DNA of 64,000 bases from Pirellulales bacterium (lineage in GTDB: Bacteria; Planctomycetota; Planctomycetia; Pirellulales; Lacipirellulaceae). Where the stretch lies: positions 124,001 to 188,000 of the forward strand of contig JAHBXQ010000008.1 of NCBI GenBank assembly GCA_019636345.1, in the 5' to 3' direction. The notes below the pieces were generated by a model. That model saw nothing but the letters and a program-made list of their open reading frames with translations, was not told where the DNA came from and ran no database searches. Made by a program: the position numbers and the translations under genes. The stretch's first letter is position 1, and every line of letters starts with the position of its first letter. Below, one piece after another: positions 1 to 9,562 of the stretch.

Positions 1-1
1 C

Positions 2-1093
2 TCACCGCTGAACGCGGGCCGAGCCGCCGGCGGCGAGGGATTCCACTTCGCTCAGCTTGGCCATCGAGACGTCGCCGGGGAACGTGGTCAGCAGCGCGCC
101 GTGGGCCCAGCCGAGGCGGAGGGCTTGTTCGGTCGGTCGGCCGTCGAGGAGTCCGAACAGCAGCCCCGCGGCGAATCCGTCGCCGCCGCCGATGCGGTCG
201 ATCACGTCGAGCTGCATCGTCGGGCTCACGAGCTGTTCGTCCCCCAACACGACGACCGCAGCCCAGTCGTGCCGGTTGGTGCTTTTCACCTCGCGGAGCG
301 TCGTGGCGACCCCCTTCACGCCGGGGAATTCGGCCCGGACGCGTTCGATCATGCCGAAGAACGCGCCGGGATCGAGCTTGCCGGCTCCGGCGTGCCCCTC
401 GGGACCGGCGATCCCCAGGCCCAGTTGCAGGTCCTCCTCGTTGCCGATCAACAGGTCGACGTTCTCGACGATGCTGCGCATCACCTGCCGCCCCTTCTCG
501 TTTCCTCCCGCAAGCGTGGCCCACAACTTGGCGCGGTAGTTGAGGTCGAACGAGACGACGGCGCCCGCGGCCTTGGCGGCCTGCATTCCTTCGATGATCG
601 TCTGCGAGGTCGTGTCGGACAGGGCGGCGAAGATCCCGCCCGAATGGAACCACCGTACGCCGCGGCTGAAGATGGCGTGCCAGTCGAAGTCGCCCGGCTT
701 GAGCAGGGCGCCCGCTTCGTTGGCTCGGTTGTAGAACACGACCGGCGCCCGCACCCCCTGGCCGCGGTCGCTGTAGACCGTGGCGATGTTCGGCCCGCGC
801 ACGCCGTCGTGCTTAAAGCGTTTGTAGAACGGGCGGACCCCCGTCTCGCGGATGCGGGCCTCGACGAGTTCGCCGATGCCGTTGTCGACCATGGCCGTGG
901 CGACGCCGGTGCGCAGCCCGAAACAGCTCGCCAAGTTCGCGGAGACGTTGTACTCGCCTCCGGAGACGTGGACCTCGAACGACCGGGCTTGCCGGAAGGG
1001 GATCACCCCGGGGTCGAGCCGATGGACGACGGCCCCCAGCGAGAGGAAGTCAAGTTCGCATTCCGCAGCGGGACGAAGCGTAAGGGCGGGCAT
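2..1093 (-). CDS. kdgK: PfkB-family sugar kinase, probable 2-dehydro-3-deoxygluconokinase
   Basis: Cytosolic ribokinase-fold kinase predicted to phosphorylate 2-keto-3-deoxygluconate with ATP. Seen: an N-terminal GGEYNVSANLA segment (PfkB signature 1) and, near residue 300 of 363, IGGGDGFAAG, which matches signature 2 with its catalytic Asp and anion hole. The open frame extends upstream to 1234, but that stretch is Ser/Thr/Arg-rich and unlike the family, so I chose the ATG at 1093. The gene follows a D-mannonate-type SDR on the same strand, which supports the KDG assignment because both act in hexuronate breakdown. Substrate is inferred; another PfkB sugar is possible. The TGA lies at positions 2-4, so the gene is complete. 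Confidence 0.85.
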   Translation of the reverse strand: MPALTLRPAAECELDFLSLGAVVHRLDPGVIPFRQARSFEVHVSGGEYNVSANLASCFGLRTGVATAMVDNGIGELVEARIRETGVRPFYKRFKHDGVRGPNIATVYSDRGQGVRAPVVFYNRANEAGALLKPGDFDWHAIFSRGVRWFHSGGIFAALSDTTSQTIIEGMQAAKAAGAVVSFDLNYRAKLWATLAGGNEKGRQVMRSIVENVDLLIGNEEDLQLGLGIAGPEGHAGAGKLDPGAFFGMIERVRAEFPGVKGVATTLREVKSTNRHDWAAVVVLGDEQLVSPTMQLDVIDRIGGGDGFAAGLLFGLLDGRPTEQALRLGWAHGALLTTFPGDVSMAKLSEVESLAAGGSARVQR

Positions 1094-1276
1094 CAGAGGA
1101 TCCAAGCGAGTGACGGGTGGTGTAGCGGCGGAATCAAGCTTGTCTGTCGACAGGGTTGTCGCCGTAGGGCGCGGAGAGGAGAAAGGAACGCTTCCACGCA
1201 GGGCACTGTCCCTGGGCTGAGCGACGCCGGACATGACCTCTGCAGTCTTTGCGAACTCGGCGATGAATCGACGGGA

Positions 1277-2089
1277 TCAAATCGTCGTCGACGAGAATCC
1301 CCCGTCGACGACGATGTTCTGACCGGTGACGAACGACGAGGCCCGGTGCGAAGCCAGCCAGACGACGGCGCCGGCCAGTTCGCTCGCTTCGCCGAAGCGG
1401 GCCATCGGGGTGTGGGAGATGATCTGACCGCCCCGCTCGGTGTAGCTGCCGTCGTCGTTGAACAGCAGCTTGCGGTTTTGATCGGCAGGGAAGAAACCGG
1501 GGCTAATTGCGTTGACCCGCACGCCGTGGGTCGCCCACTCGCGGGCCAGGAACTGCGTGAAGTTGATCACCGCCGCCTTGGCCGCCGAGTACGCCACGAC
1601 GCGCGAGAGCGGGATCATGCCCGACATCGAGGCGATGTTGATGACGCTCCCCCGCCCTGCGGCGAGCATTCCCTCTCCGAACGCCTGGCACGGCAGGAGC
1701 GAACCGCCGACGAGGTTCAGGTCGAACACGTCGCGCCACGCTTCGAGCGGCAGCTTGCAGAAGTCGGCGCCGGGGGGGAGCGTCGCCTCGGGGCGGTTCC
1801 CTCCGGCCGCGTTCACTAGCACCGTCACGGGGCCGAGTTGCGCGGCGATCGCGTCGCGCGCCGCGCAGAGCGAAACGAGATCGAGCGCATCGGCCGATTG
1901 AAACATCGCCGTGCCGCCGGCGGCTTCGATCGCGCGGACCCGCTCGGCGCCGCGCTCGGCGCTGCGTCCGACGACGGCCACCTTGGCGCCGGCGGCAGCG
2001 AGGGCCTCGGCCATGGCGCCCCCCAGGGCGCCCGTCCCGCCGAGAACGGCGGCCGCCGCGCCGTCGAGTTTGAACAAATCGCTCGCCAT
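1277..2089 (-). CDS. SDR oxidoreductase, D-mannonate oxidoreductase (fructuronate reductase) type
   Basis: Short-chain dehydrogenase of about 270 aa, predicted to interconvert fructuronate and mannonate with NAD(P)H. Seen: a Rossmann loop GGTGALGGAMAEAL near residue 17, VNAAGGN (the NNAG equivalent, with the GGN typical of the mannonate-reductase SDR subgroup), a catalytic Ser in NIASMSG, and YSAAK. The C-terminal VTGQNIVVDGGFSS is standard for classical SDRs. I chose the ATG at 2089 (MASDLFKLDG) over an extension to 2296, because the core fold begins there and a purine-rich AGGGGCGGA precedes it. It sits 183 bp before the KDG kinase on the same strand, probably as one operon. Substrate is inferred from subgroup and neighbour. 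Confidence 0.85.
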   Translation of the reverse strand: MASDLFKLDGAAAAVLGGTGALGGAMAEALAAAGAKVAVVGRSAERGAERVRAIEAAGGTAMFQSADALDLVSLCAARDAIAAQLGPVTVLVNAAGGNRPEATLPPGADFCKLPLEAWRDVFDLNLVGGSLLPCQAFGEGMLAAGRGSVINIASMSGMIPLSRVVAYSAAKAAVINFTQFLAREWATHGVRVNAISPGFFPADQNRKLLFNDDGSYTERGGQIISHTPMARFGEASELAGAVVWLASHRASSFVTGQNIVVDGGFSSTTI

Positions 2090-2324
2090 GTCCGCCCCTG
2101 TCGGAAGAGTGTGGAATTGCCGGCTCGGTCGCTCTGCTGCGAAAGTGCCAGAATAAGCAGTTTGCCCGAACTCTGCGAGTTGCGGACAGGAGGGTTTTTT
2201 TCGCAAGCAATGCAGAAAATTCGCAATCCCCGGCTCGGAGGGGGCGCAAGAGCTGCGACCGGCAACGCCCCTCGCGGCGAGCGCCAGGCGGCTCAAGTCA
2301 TAACAGGGTGCGGGACGACGCTGC

Positions 2325-4403
2325 CTAGTGGAGCCGATGTCCCGGCTTCGCCCCGTCGTCGGGGGTCAGCAGGAACACCTCCCCCTCGCCTCCCGCGGCG
2401 ACGACCATTCCCTCGCTCAGGCCGAACTTCATTTGCCGCGGTTTGAGATTCGCGACGCAGACCACGAGCCGGCCGACGAGTTGCTCGGGCTCGTACGCGC
2501 TTTTGATCCCGGCAAAGACCTGCTTCGTGACGCCCCCGCCCAGGCTCAGCTTGAGTTTGAGCAGCTTGCGGGCCTCGGGGACCCCGTCGGCCTCGACGAT
2601 GCGGGCGACGCGGAGGTCGACCTTGGCGAAATCGTCGATCGTGCACTCCTCGGCGAGCGGCTCGGCGGCGAGCGGGGCGCCGTCGTCGTTCCACGTGTCG
2701 GCGCTTGCGCCGCTGGGCGCTGAAGCGTCCGACGCCGGGCCGTCCGGGGAAGCTGACGCCGGGACGGACTGGTCTTTGCTGTCTTCGATCATGGCGTGAA
2801 GGTCCTTTTCATCGACGCGCTGAAGCATGTGCCGGAACTTGGCGACCGGCGTGCCGACCAATGGGGCGGCCGCTTGGTCCCAACTCGTGATCGGATCGCC
2901 TAGGAGCTCGCCCGTCTGCTGGGCGAGCTTCGGCAGCACCGGGGCGAGGTATACGGCGAGTTGCCGGAACAGGTTGAGCGCCACCGTGCAGACGTCCTGC
3001 AGCCGGCTCGCTTGGGCGGGGTCCTTGCGCAGCTCCCAGGGCTTGTTTTCTTCGACGTACGGATTGGCCCGATCGGCGAGCCCCATCACTAGCCGCATGG
3101 CCCGGCTGTAGTCGCATGCCTCGTACGCCGCGGCGAGCTCCTCGCCGAGCGCAGCCGCATGCTCGAACAACCCGCCGTCGTCGGGGTACCGGGCGGACAG
3201 TCCGGTTTTCTCGACGAACTTCGCGGTGCGGCTGGCCAGGTTGACGACCTTGCCCACCAGATCGGTGTTCACCTTGGCCTGAAACTCGTCGAGCGACAGG
3301 TCGAGATCGTCGACCCGCGAGCTGAGCTTCGCGGCGTAGAAGTAGCGCAGGTAGCTGGGATCGAGCCGGTTGAGATACGTCCGCGCGGCGACGAAGGTCC
3401 CCTTGCTCTTGGACATTTTCTCGCCGTCGACGGTCAGGAAGCCGTGGATGCGGACCTTCGTCGGCAGGCTGTACCCGGCGGTCTTCAGCATCCCCGGCCA
3501 GAACAACGTGTGGAAGTAGGTGATGTCCTTGCCGATGAAGTGGTGTATTTCTGTTTTGGTGGATTTCCACCAGTCGTCGAACTTGGCGCCCGTACGGTCG
3601 CACCACTGCTTGGTCGAAGCCATGTATCCGATGGGGGCGTCGAACCAGACGTACCAGTAATTGCCGGGCGAGTCGGGGATCTCGAAGCCGAAGTACGGCG
3701 CCGGGCGCGACACGTCCCAGTCTCGCAGCGGCTCGCCCAGGAAGTGCCCTTGCAGATAATTGACGATCTCGGCCTGCAGGGCCGAGCCCGTTTGGGTCCA
3801 CTCAGCGAGGAAGCCGTGGAGTTGCTCCAGTTCGATGAACAGATGGGGCGAGCTTTTTACGACCGGCGTCGCGCCGCTCAGCTTGCTGACCGGGTCCACG
3901 AGATCGATCGGACTGTAGTGATGGCCGCAGGCGCTGCAGTTGTCGCCGGGCTGGTCTTTGGCGCCGCACTTGGGACACGTGCCGCGGACGAACCGATCGG
4001 CGAGAAAGGTCCCCGCCTCGGGATCGAACAGTTGTTCGACGTTCCGCTCCTTGACGAGCCCCGCGGCGCGGATTTTGGCCCAGATCTCGGCGCACAGCGC
4101 GCGATTTTCCTCGCTGTGGGTGCTGCCGTAGTTGTCGAACTCGATATCGAACTCGGCGAAGTCCCGTTCGTGCGCCGCCTGCATGTCGGCGACGACCGCC
4201 TCCTCGCTGCGGCCTTCCTGCCGGGCCCGGATCATGATCGCCGTGCCGTGCGTGTCGTCGGCGCACATGAACCGGCAGTCGTGCCCCCGCAGCTTCTGGA
4301 AGCGGACCCAGACGTCGGTCTGGATGTACTCGACCAGGTGGCCGATGTGGATATGCCCGTTCGCGTAGGGCAAGGCGGCGGTGACGAGGATCCGACGGGG
4401 CAT
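2325..4403 (-). CDS. metG: Methionyl-tRNA synthetase with C-terminal tRNA-binding domain
   Basis: Class I aminoacyl-tRNA synthetase that charges tRNA-Met. Seen: HIGH motif at residues 19-22, a zinc knuckle CPKCG...CSACG in the connective-peptide region, KMSKSKG in mid protein, an anticodon-binding helical domain, then a linker rich in Ala/Ser/Pro/Asp and a C-terminal EMAP-II-like domain ([18 protein letters not shown]). The 692-aa length fits the long MetG form with the dimerising tRNA-binding domain. An in-frame TTG exists at 4415, but the ATG at 4403 begins exactly at the family N-terminus ([16 protein letters not shown]). It sits 86 bp downstream of the ferritin stop on the same strand. 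Confidence 0.97.
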   Translation of the reverse strand: MPRRILVTAALPYANGHIHIGHLVEYIQTDVWVRFQKLRGHDCRFMCADDTHGTAIMIRARQEGRSEEAVVADMQAAHERDFAEFDIEFDNYGSTHSEENRALCAEIWAKIRAAGLVKERNVEQLFDPEAGTFLADRFVRGTCPKCGAKDQPGDNCSACGHHYSPIDLVDPVSKLSGATPVVKSSPHLFIELEQLHGFLAEWTQTGSALQAEIVNYLQGHFLGEPLRDWDVSRPAPYFGFEIPDSPGNYWYVWFDAPIGYMASTKQWCDRTGAKFDDWWKSTKTEIHHFIGKDITYFHTLFWPGMLKTAGYSLPTKVRIHGFLTVDGEKMSKSKGTFVAARTYLNRLDPSYLRYFYAAKLSSRVDDLDLSLDEFQAKVNTDLVGKVVNLASRTAKFVEKTGLSARYPDDGGLFEHAAALGEELAAAYEACDYSRAMRLVMGLADRANPYVEENKPWELRKDPAQASRLQDVCTVALNLFRQLAVYLAPVLPKLAQQTGELLGDPITSWDQAAAPLVGTPVAKFRHMLQRVDEKDLHAMIEDSKDQSVPASASPDGPASDASAPSGASADTWNDDGAPLAAEPLAEECTIDDFAKVDLRVARIVEADGVPEARKLLKLKLSLGGGVTKQVFAGIKSAYEPEQLVGRLVVCVANLKPRQMKFGLSEGMVVAAGGEGEVFLLTPDDGAKPGHRLH

Positions 4404-4489
4404 GGGCAGCGACAAACGGCGGCGAGAGTGAGTGCGAGCGGGCGTTCCCGATTAGCCGCGACGCGGCAGCGGAGCGCGGAGCGACGACG

Positions 4490-4996
4490 TCACGCCCCGC
4501 CCGGCTCGGCGACCCGTGCGGCGAGCTCGCGATCGAGGTCCAACAGCGACGCCGGATCGTCTTTGACCATGTTGAATTTGTGGACGATCTCGCGGGCCGA
4601 TTTCTCTTCCTCGACTTGCTCGGTGATGAACCATTCGAGTTCCACGAGCGCCGCGAACGCCTTTTCGTGGAACGCCAGTTCATAGAGGGCGTCGATCTGA
4701 GCGCTGACCCGTTGTTCTTGGGCGAGCGACGCCTCGAACACCTGCGGGATCGACGGGAAGTCCACCTCGGGTTGAGCGATCGGCCTGAGCAGCACCCGGC
4801 CGTTCCGCGCGATGAGGAAGTCGTACAACTTCATCGCATGGGCGTATTCCTCGGCGCTTTGCAGCCGCAGCCAGTGGGCGCAGCCGGTGAACTGCTCGTG
4901 CTCGCACCACGCGGCCATCGAGAGGTAGCTGTACGACGAGAACAGCTCGTTGTTGATCTGGTCGTTGATCGCGCTTTGAACTTTGTCGGTCAACAT
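4490..4996 (-). CDS. ftnA: Bacterial ferritin (FtnA-like)
   Basis: Non-haem ferritin of 168 aa that oxidises and stores iron in a 24-mer cage. Seen: the ferroxidase-centre Glu17, Glu50 and His53 at their canonical numbers (NNELFSSYSYL; SAEEYAHAMK) and a later WFITEQVEEE helix carrying the third-site Glu/Gln. No haem-ligand Met at the bacterioferritin position is evident, so this is ferritin rather than Bfr. The start is the ATG at 4996, preceded by ACGGAGCC (GGAG about 8-10 nt upstream); the longer open frame to 5212 runs into the tRNA terminator region and is rejected. Confidence 0.93.
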   Translation of the reverse strand: MLTDKVQSAINDQINNELFSSYSYLSMAAWCEHEQFTGCAHWLRLQSAEEYAHAMKLYDFLIARNGRVLLRPIAQPEVDFPSIPQVFEASLAQEQRVSAQIDALYELAFHEKAFAALVELEWFITEQVEEEKSAREIVHKFNMVKDDPASLLDLDRELAARVAEPGGA

Positions 4997-5157
4997 AGCG
5001 GCTCCGTTCGGTCGGGATCGATTCAAGGCGCCACAGCGGACGGCCGGGACGCAAAGGAATTCGCGCGGCGTCGCCGCCTGCGCCCGCGTCGGGGCGCGCA
5101 CGCTTATTCTCTCCGCTGGGCCGTCGGCGTCCTCCGTGCGCCAGAGATAATCTACAG

Positions 5158-5201
5158 AAAAAACAACGGCTCGCCGACCGCAGAGGCCGACGAGCCGTTG
5201 T
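5158..5201 (-). terminator. Rho-independent terminator of tRNA-Leu
   Basis: On the minus strand a perfect 10-bp stem (CAACGGCTCG, 5200-5191, with CGAGCCGTTG, 5173-5164) closes a 17-nt loop and is followed at once by six U residues (5163-5158). It lies about 60 nt downstream of the tRNA-Leu 3' end, which fits termination of that transcript. Confidence 0.8.
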
Positions 5202-5259
5202 CTCAGTCTCAACAGACCGCCGCGGCCGGCGTCTCGGTCGGCGACGGTCTCTCTCTGAG

Positions 5260-5344
5260 TGGGCCCGACTGGAGTCGAACCAGCACGCCCTTAACGGGCA
5301 CAAGGCCCTCAACCTTGCGCGTCTGCCAATTCCGCCACGAGCCC
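5260..5344 (-). tRNA. tRNA-Leu(GAG)
   Basis: Read on the minus strand: the acceptor stem GGGCTCG pairs with CGGGCCC and is followed by discriminator A. The anticodon stem CAAGG/CCTTG closes loop TTGAGGG, giving anticodon GAG. A long variable arm (TGCCCGTTAAGGGCG) marks a class II Leu tRNA. The T-arm GGTTCGACTCC is canonical. The CCA end is not encoded; the genome reads ACTC. Length is 85 nt. It has its own promoter and terminator, so it is an isolated single-tRNA unit. Confidence 0.96.
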
Positions 5345-5376
5345 AGAGAATCCCGGCGTTTGCGTCCGGACATAGC

Positions 5377-5404
5377 AGTCTAGCCGCGCCGCGAGGGGCG
5401 TCAA
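5377..5404 (-). promoter_or_regulatory. Sigma70-type promoter for tRNA-Leu
   Basis: Minus strand: -35 TTGACG (5404-5399), 16-nt spacer, -10 TAGACT (5382-5377). The predicted start near 5370 leaves a leader of about 26 nt before the mature tRNA 5' end. Confidence 0.65.
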
Positions 5405-5453
5405 GCTGGCTGGCGCCGTGCCGGGCGCCTGGCCAAGTCCCGACGAGCGGAGA

Positions 5454-5479
5454 TTCACAGCAGAGGCACGAAGGCACGG
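5454..5479. repeat. Short degenerate tandem intergenic repeat
   Basis: The segment contains GAGGCACG followed directly by AAGGCACG, an 8-nt unit repeated with one change. It lies in the 249-bp gap between the tRNA promoter and the symporter stop. Comparable tandem units occur at 16370-16390 and 32051-32138. No coding capacity is seen. Confidence 0.4.
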
Positions 5480-5593
5480 GGGAAATCCGGGCAGTCGAGG
5501 TTCGTCCCGTGGCGAATGCGACGGCCTGACCATGCCGCAGGCCAAGTTTCGAGGCTGGGACGACCGCTGCGTTTCCCGCTCGCCATGGCCGAA

Positions 5594-7195
5594 TTACGCC
5601 GGACGGGGAGCCTCCTCAAAGCGGGCGATCACCGCGCAGCCGCAGGAATCGCTCCAGACGTTGACCATCGTCCGGGCCATGTCGAGCACGCGGTCCACCG
5701 CGATGATCAGGCCCTGGCTCTCGGCGGGGAGGCCGACCGCCTGCAGGATGATGACCATCATCACCAGCCCCGCGTGAGGAATGCCCGCAGCCCCGATGCT
5801 GGCAAGCAGCGCCGTGAGCGCGACGATCGCCTGCTGAGCGAGCGACAGGTCGTGCCCCGTCATCTGGGCGATGAACAGCACGGCCACCGCCTCGTACAGC
5901 GCGGTGCCGTCCATGTTGATCGTCGCCCCCAAGGGGAGCACGAACGCCCCGACTCGGTTGCTGACTCCGGCACGCTGCTCGACGCAGTTTAGGGTCAAGG
6001 GGAGCGTGCCGTTGCTGCTGGCCGAACTGAACGCGGTGAACAAGGCGGGGCTCATCGCCTGGGCGAACTCACGAGGGTTGCGTTTGGCGACGAACTTGAG
6101 GATCGCCGGCAGCACGACCCCCGCGTGGAACCCCAGGGCCAGAGCGACCGTCAGCATATACCAGCCGAGCGAGCCGAAGATGGCGCTCCCCTCGGTGGCG
6201 GTCGCCGAGAGCATGAGGAAGAACACCCCGAAGGGCGCGAGCGCAATGATGAGCATCGTGATCTTCATCATCACTTCGAACGCGGCGTCGATCAGTTCGC
6301 GAATCCGCTCGGCCGACTTCCCCCCGACGAGGATCGTGCAGACGCCGAACAGCAGGCTGAACGCGATGATCGACAGAAACTGTCCCTGTGCGGCTGCGGC
6401 AAAGGGGTTCTCGGGGATCAGTGCGAGAAGCTGCTCGTACAGCACGGCGGCGAGACTTTGCCCTTGCGGGGCCTCGACCGCCTCGACCGCCTGCAGGGCT
6501 CGACCGACCCCGGGGCGGATGATGTTGACCATCGCCAGCCCGACGCAGATCGCGATCAGGCTGGTCGACGCGTAGTACAGCATCGTGCGGCCGAACATCC
6601 GGCCGAGCGACTCGGCGTGTCCCAGTCCCACGACTCCGGACACGAGCGACACGATGATCAACGGCACCGACACCATCTTCAGCATCCGCAGAAACAGGTC
6701 GCCGATGAGTTGAGCGTAGTCCCCCGTTGCGCGGGCGAGGGACCGACCCTCGGCGGCGAACAGGGCGTAGGCCGGCCCGTCGAGCGCCGCCAGTTGCTTG
6801 ATCGTCGGCGCGTGGCGCCGGGGCGCCGGGGCGTCGGCGGCTTGAGGCGGCAATTCGGGCCACGGTTCGCCCAACTCTTGTGCGAGGTCGTCGACGTCCT
6901 GTTCGGGGCCGATCGCCCAGCGCCGGGTGCGGTAGGTCGCTCCGGGGCCGGCTTTGTCGACGACTTCGTCGAACTGAATCAGCGTGCGCTGCGACGAATC
7001 GAGCGACCAGAACCGCCCCGCAGGGACGGCGACGGGGGCCTTCATGCCGACCTTCTGGATCGAACCGGGCTTGATCTCGATCGGCTGGGCGAGTTGCCGC
7101 CCGCCGGCGCCCGCGTTCAGGCCGATGCCGATCGCCGCGGCCAGCAGCATGGCAATGAGGATCTGCCAGTGGAGAGCCAAGCGGTTGCGAGTCAT
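5594..7195 (-). CDS. Dicarboxylate/amino acid:cation symporter (DAACS/SDF family)
   Basis: Inner-membrane secondary transporter of the glutamate/C4-dicarboxylate:Na+/H+ symporter family, 533 aa. Seen: an N-terminal membrane helix (ILIAMLLAAAIGIGLNAG), the serine-rich hairpin SSASSNGTLPLT, and the TM7 signature NMDGTALYEA that binds cation and substrate. The gap of about 140 residues between the first and second membrane segments (IEIKPGSIQKVG... to the ARATGDYAQLIGDLFLRMLKM region) is longer than in GltP and looks like a periplasmic insertion; this is unusual but has been retained in frame. Start is ATG at 7195 with no clear Shine-Dalgarno sequence. Substrate cannot be told from the sequence. 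Confidence 0.9.
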   Translation of the reverse strand: MTRNRLALHWQILIAMLLAAAIGIGLNAGAGGRQLAQPIEIKPGSIQKVGMKAPVAVPAGRFWSLDSSQRTLIQFDEVVDKAGPGATYRTRRWAIGPEQDVDDLAQELGEPWPELPPQAADAPAPRRHAPTIKQLAALDGPAYALFAAEGRSLARATGDYAQLIGDLFLRMLKMVSVPLIIVSLVSGVVGLGHAESLGRMFGRTMLYYASTSLIAICVGLAMVNIIRPGVGRALQAVEAVEAPQGQSLAAVLYEQLLALIPENPFAAAAQGQFLSIIAFSLLFGVCTILVGGKSAERIRELIDAAFEVMMKITMLIIALAPFGVFFLMLSATATEGSAIFGSLGWYMLTVALALGFHAGVVLPAILKFVAKRNPREFAQAMSPALFTAFSSASSNGTLPLTLNCVEQRAGVSNRVGAFVLPLGATINMDGTALYEAVAVLFIAQMTGHDLSLAQQAIVALTALLASIGAAGIPHAGLVMMVIILQAVGLPAESQGLIIAVDRVLDMARTMVNVWSDSCGCAVIARFEEAPRPA

Positions 7196-7365
7196 CGCGA
7201 TCCCGAGGATGGAGGCGGAGCGGGTCGAGTCGACTGCGGCGCTGGCGCAGAACCAGTACGAACGCGCGGCGAGCTGATGCGACGGCGCTCACTCGAATTT
7301 CGCGCCGCCACGGATCGCACGGAGTTTGCCGCTCACAACTTGCGAACGACTCTGAGCGGCGAAGA

Positions 7366-9114
7366 TTACTTGGCCTCGTTCCCCGCAGCGACTCCTCCGG
7401 GCGGGGTTGCTTGGTCGTCGGTCGTCGCCGGATCGTCAGGTTGCACTTCCGACGATTCCGCGCCGGCGGACGGAGCCTCGGCGGAGGGCTTTTCCTCGGC
7501 GGACTCGGCGGCGGCTTCCGCTTCCAGGTCTTGCCGCTCGCGCCACGGCTTGCCGGCCTCGTAACTGGCAAGTTCCTTGGCGAGCTGGCCGTCGTAGTCC
7601 TCGTCCCCCAGTTCGACCGCCTTCTTGGACCACTCTTTCGCCTGGGCGAAATCTCCCGCCTCGGCATACGCGGCGGCCAGGGTGCTGAGGATGTGAGCCG
7701 CCTTGTAATCGGTCAGTTTGCACGCTTGTTCGGCCAGTTCGACCGCCCGCTTGCCGTCGCGCACCTCGTCGTCGGGCGAGGTGGCCAGCACCCAGGCGAG
7801 ATTGTTGAGCAGCGCAGGGTCGTGCGGCTCGATCTCAAGCGCTTTGTTGAAGTCGTCGACGGCCGGGGCGTGCTCGCCGACGTTGAGATAGGCGTCCCCC
7901 CGGCTGCGGCGGGCGAGGTAGTTGTCGGGATCGGTCGCAAGCACCGCGTCGTAAGCGGCGATCGCTCGCCGCGGCTGTTTGGCGATGACGCTGTAGAGGG
8001 CGAGCTGCATTTGCAGTTCAGGCTGGTTCGGGGCCGCGGCGACCAGCTTCTCCATCTCGGCGATCGCCTCGGCGAGCTTATCCTCGGCGGCCAGAATCTG
8101 GCACCGCAGGCGCAGCGCCGCGATCAGGCCCGGTTGCTTGGCGAGCGTCGCGTCGACGTCGGCCATCGCGGCGGCGAAGTTCTCCTCGCTCAAGTTCGCC
8201 TCGGCCCGATGGATGAGCGTCAACAGCGAGTCGGGCGCCATCGTCAGCACCTTGCCGAACTCCTCGATCGCCTTGGCCGTCTCGCCCTGCTGCCGAAAAA
8301 TCTCGCCCCGCTGCTGATACGGCACGGGCGAATCGGGGACGGCGATCGTCGCCTTCTCGAGCACCGCCAGCGCGTCGTCGTACTTCTGCTGCTCGCGCAG
8401 GATTTCGCTTTGCAGCAGATAGGCCGCCAGTTCGTCCGGGTTGTCGGCCAGCACGGTCGCCACGTCGGCGAGCGCTTGGTCGAGATTCTTGTCCTGCCGC
8501 AAGAGCGCGGCCCGGGCCAGTCGGAACCGCGGGTTCTCCGGTTCCAGCTCGATCGCCTGATCCATGTCGGCCAGTCGTCGCGCCGGATCGCTTTGCAACT
8601 GGGCTCGCAGGGCGTAGGCGATCGCGCGATCGTCGGCCGGGGCGGTTTCGTCCTTGACGTAGTCGGTGAGAATTCGCTTCGCCTCGTGGGGATCGCCGCC
8701 CGGGCCGGCCTGCAGCTTGCCGAGCATCAGCCGCGCAGAGCCGGGCGGGTTCGTCGCGGCCAGGATGCGCCGCAGGTCGGAGACCGCCATCCCTCGGACT
8801 TGCTGAATTCGCGGGTCGGCCTGCTCGGCCGGGGCCACGCGGTCGATCGCCGCCATGAGCTGCGTGGCCCGCTGCATGAGGGTCTCGGCGAGCATCTGAT
8901 CGGCGAACGTCAGGCTTTCGTCGTCGAGCCCTTTGTCGACGGCGGACTGCAACAGATCGATGACGCGATTGACGTCGCGGAGGTCCTCGGCGGTGATCTT
9001 CTCGCGGAGGGCCTCGTCGAGATCCTCCTGCCCAGGGCCCTCGGCCCAAGCGGGGGCCGCAGCCAGGGGGCAGGACAAGGCCACCGCGAACCACAAGCGA
9101 CGCAAAGCGAACAT
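7366..9114 (-). CDS. Secreted tetratricopeptide-repeat protein
   Basis: Protein of 582 aa with a signal peptide (MFALRRLWFAVALSC, cleavage after AWA) followed by an almost continuous array of TPR units, recognisable by repeated W/L-G-Y-A-P-type spacing (for example AIAAYDAVLATDPDNYLARRS, with DPDN and EPENP at helix turns). The last 50 residues are acidic, Ala/Glu/Ser/Pro-rich and probably disordered. TPR arrays are protein-binding scaffolds; the partner is unknown. I chose the ATG at 9114 because the signal peptide starts there; the frame is open to 9306. The symporter lies 170 bp downstream on the same strand, but a functional link is not shown. Confidence 0.85.
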   Translation of the reverse strand: MFALRRLWFAVALSCPLAAAPAWAEGPGQEDLDEALREKITAEDLRDVNRVIDLLQSAVDKGLDDESLTFADQMLAETLMQRATQLMAAIDRVAPAEQADPRIQQVRGMAVSDLRRILAATNPPGSARLMLGKLQAGPGGDPHEAKRILTDYVKDETAPADDRAIAYALRAQLQSDPARRLADMDQAIELEPENPRFRLARAALLRQDKNLDQALADVATVLADNPDELAAYLLQSEILREQQKYDDALAVLEKATIAVPDSPVPYQQRGEIFRQQGETAKAIEEFGKVLTMAPDSLLTLIHRAEANLSEENFAAAMADVDATLAKQPGLIAALRLRCQILAAEDKLAEAIAEMEKLVAAAPNQPELQMQLALYSVIAKQPRRAIAAYDAVLATDPDNYLARRSRGDAYLNVGEHAPAVDDFNKALEIEPHDPALLNNLAWVLATSPDDEVRDGKRAVELAEQACKLTDYKAAHILSTLAAAYAEAGDFAQAKEWSKKAVELGDEDYDGQLAKELASYEAGKPWRERQDLEAEAAAESAEEKPSAEAPSAGAESSEVQPDDPATTDDQATPPGGVAAGNEAK

Positions 9115-9562
9115 GAAGGGAGAACCTCGGAAGGCGTAAGAGCCAGGTGAACCGGGCGGCGTGCGGAGGCGCCAGCAACGAGGGCGGACGCGCCCAGCGG
9201 CAATTATTACCGCCCCGGGTATTCCTGACCACGCGAATCGCGACGGCCGAGCAGGACGCCCGCAGAAGTCCATGTTCTGTACCGCCAACGCTCCCGGTGC
9301 GCCCAAAAAAAGGCGTTCTCAATCACGGAGTTGGACGCGGATTCAGGCATTGCCGGCTGACTCGAACGGCCTCAACCGGAGTTGATCGCGGTTGCAGGCG
9401 CAATCCCCCCGGCGGTCATGTCTCGTCAGGTCCTCGGCATGATTGGCGGTTCAGACAGGGATTGTGCAGTCCGCCAGGCCGCGCGCAAAAAGCTTGCCCG
9501 TGTGGGCGGCGGCGCGTAGGATTAGTGTACGTACGAACACTTATTCTGCGGAGGCTTGCGCC
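9115..9562. other. Divergent intergenic region, no gene seen
   Basis: This 448-bp spacer separates the TPR protein (minus) from the RAYT-like protein (plus). Open frames here are extensions of neighbours with no family resemblance. It holds a promoter candidate for the plus-strand gene at 9494-9522. An AT-rich patch (TAATAATT on the minus strand near 9205) could serve the TPR gene but has no convincing -35. Confidence 0.5.
9494..9522 (+). promoter_or_regulatory. Promoter candidate for the RAYT-like gene
   Basis: -35 TTGCCC (9494-9499), 17-nt spacer, -10 TAGGAT (9517-9522). The predicted start near 9529 gives a 34-nt leader that includes the GGAGG ribosome-binding site at 9550-9554. Confidence 0.4.

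Noticed and set aside
101-1819. Large plus-strand ORF (572 aa) across the KDG kinase and SDR genes
   Set aside because: High GC leaves the antisense frame open; its product is Arg/Asp/Val-rich, has no family pattern, and lies opposite well-recognised genes.
5454-5479. Possible CRISPR-like repeats
   Set aside because: Only two 8-nt units, directly adjacent and without spacers; no cas genes in the window.
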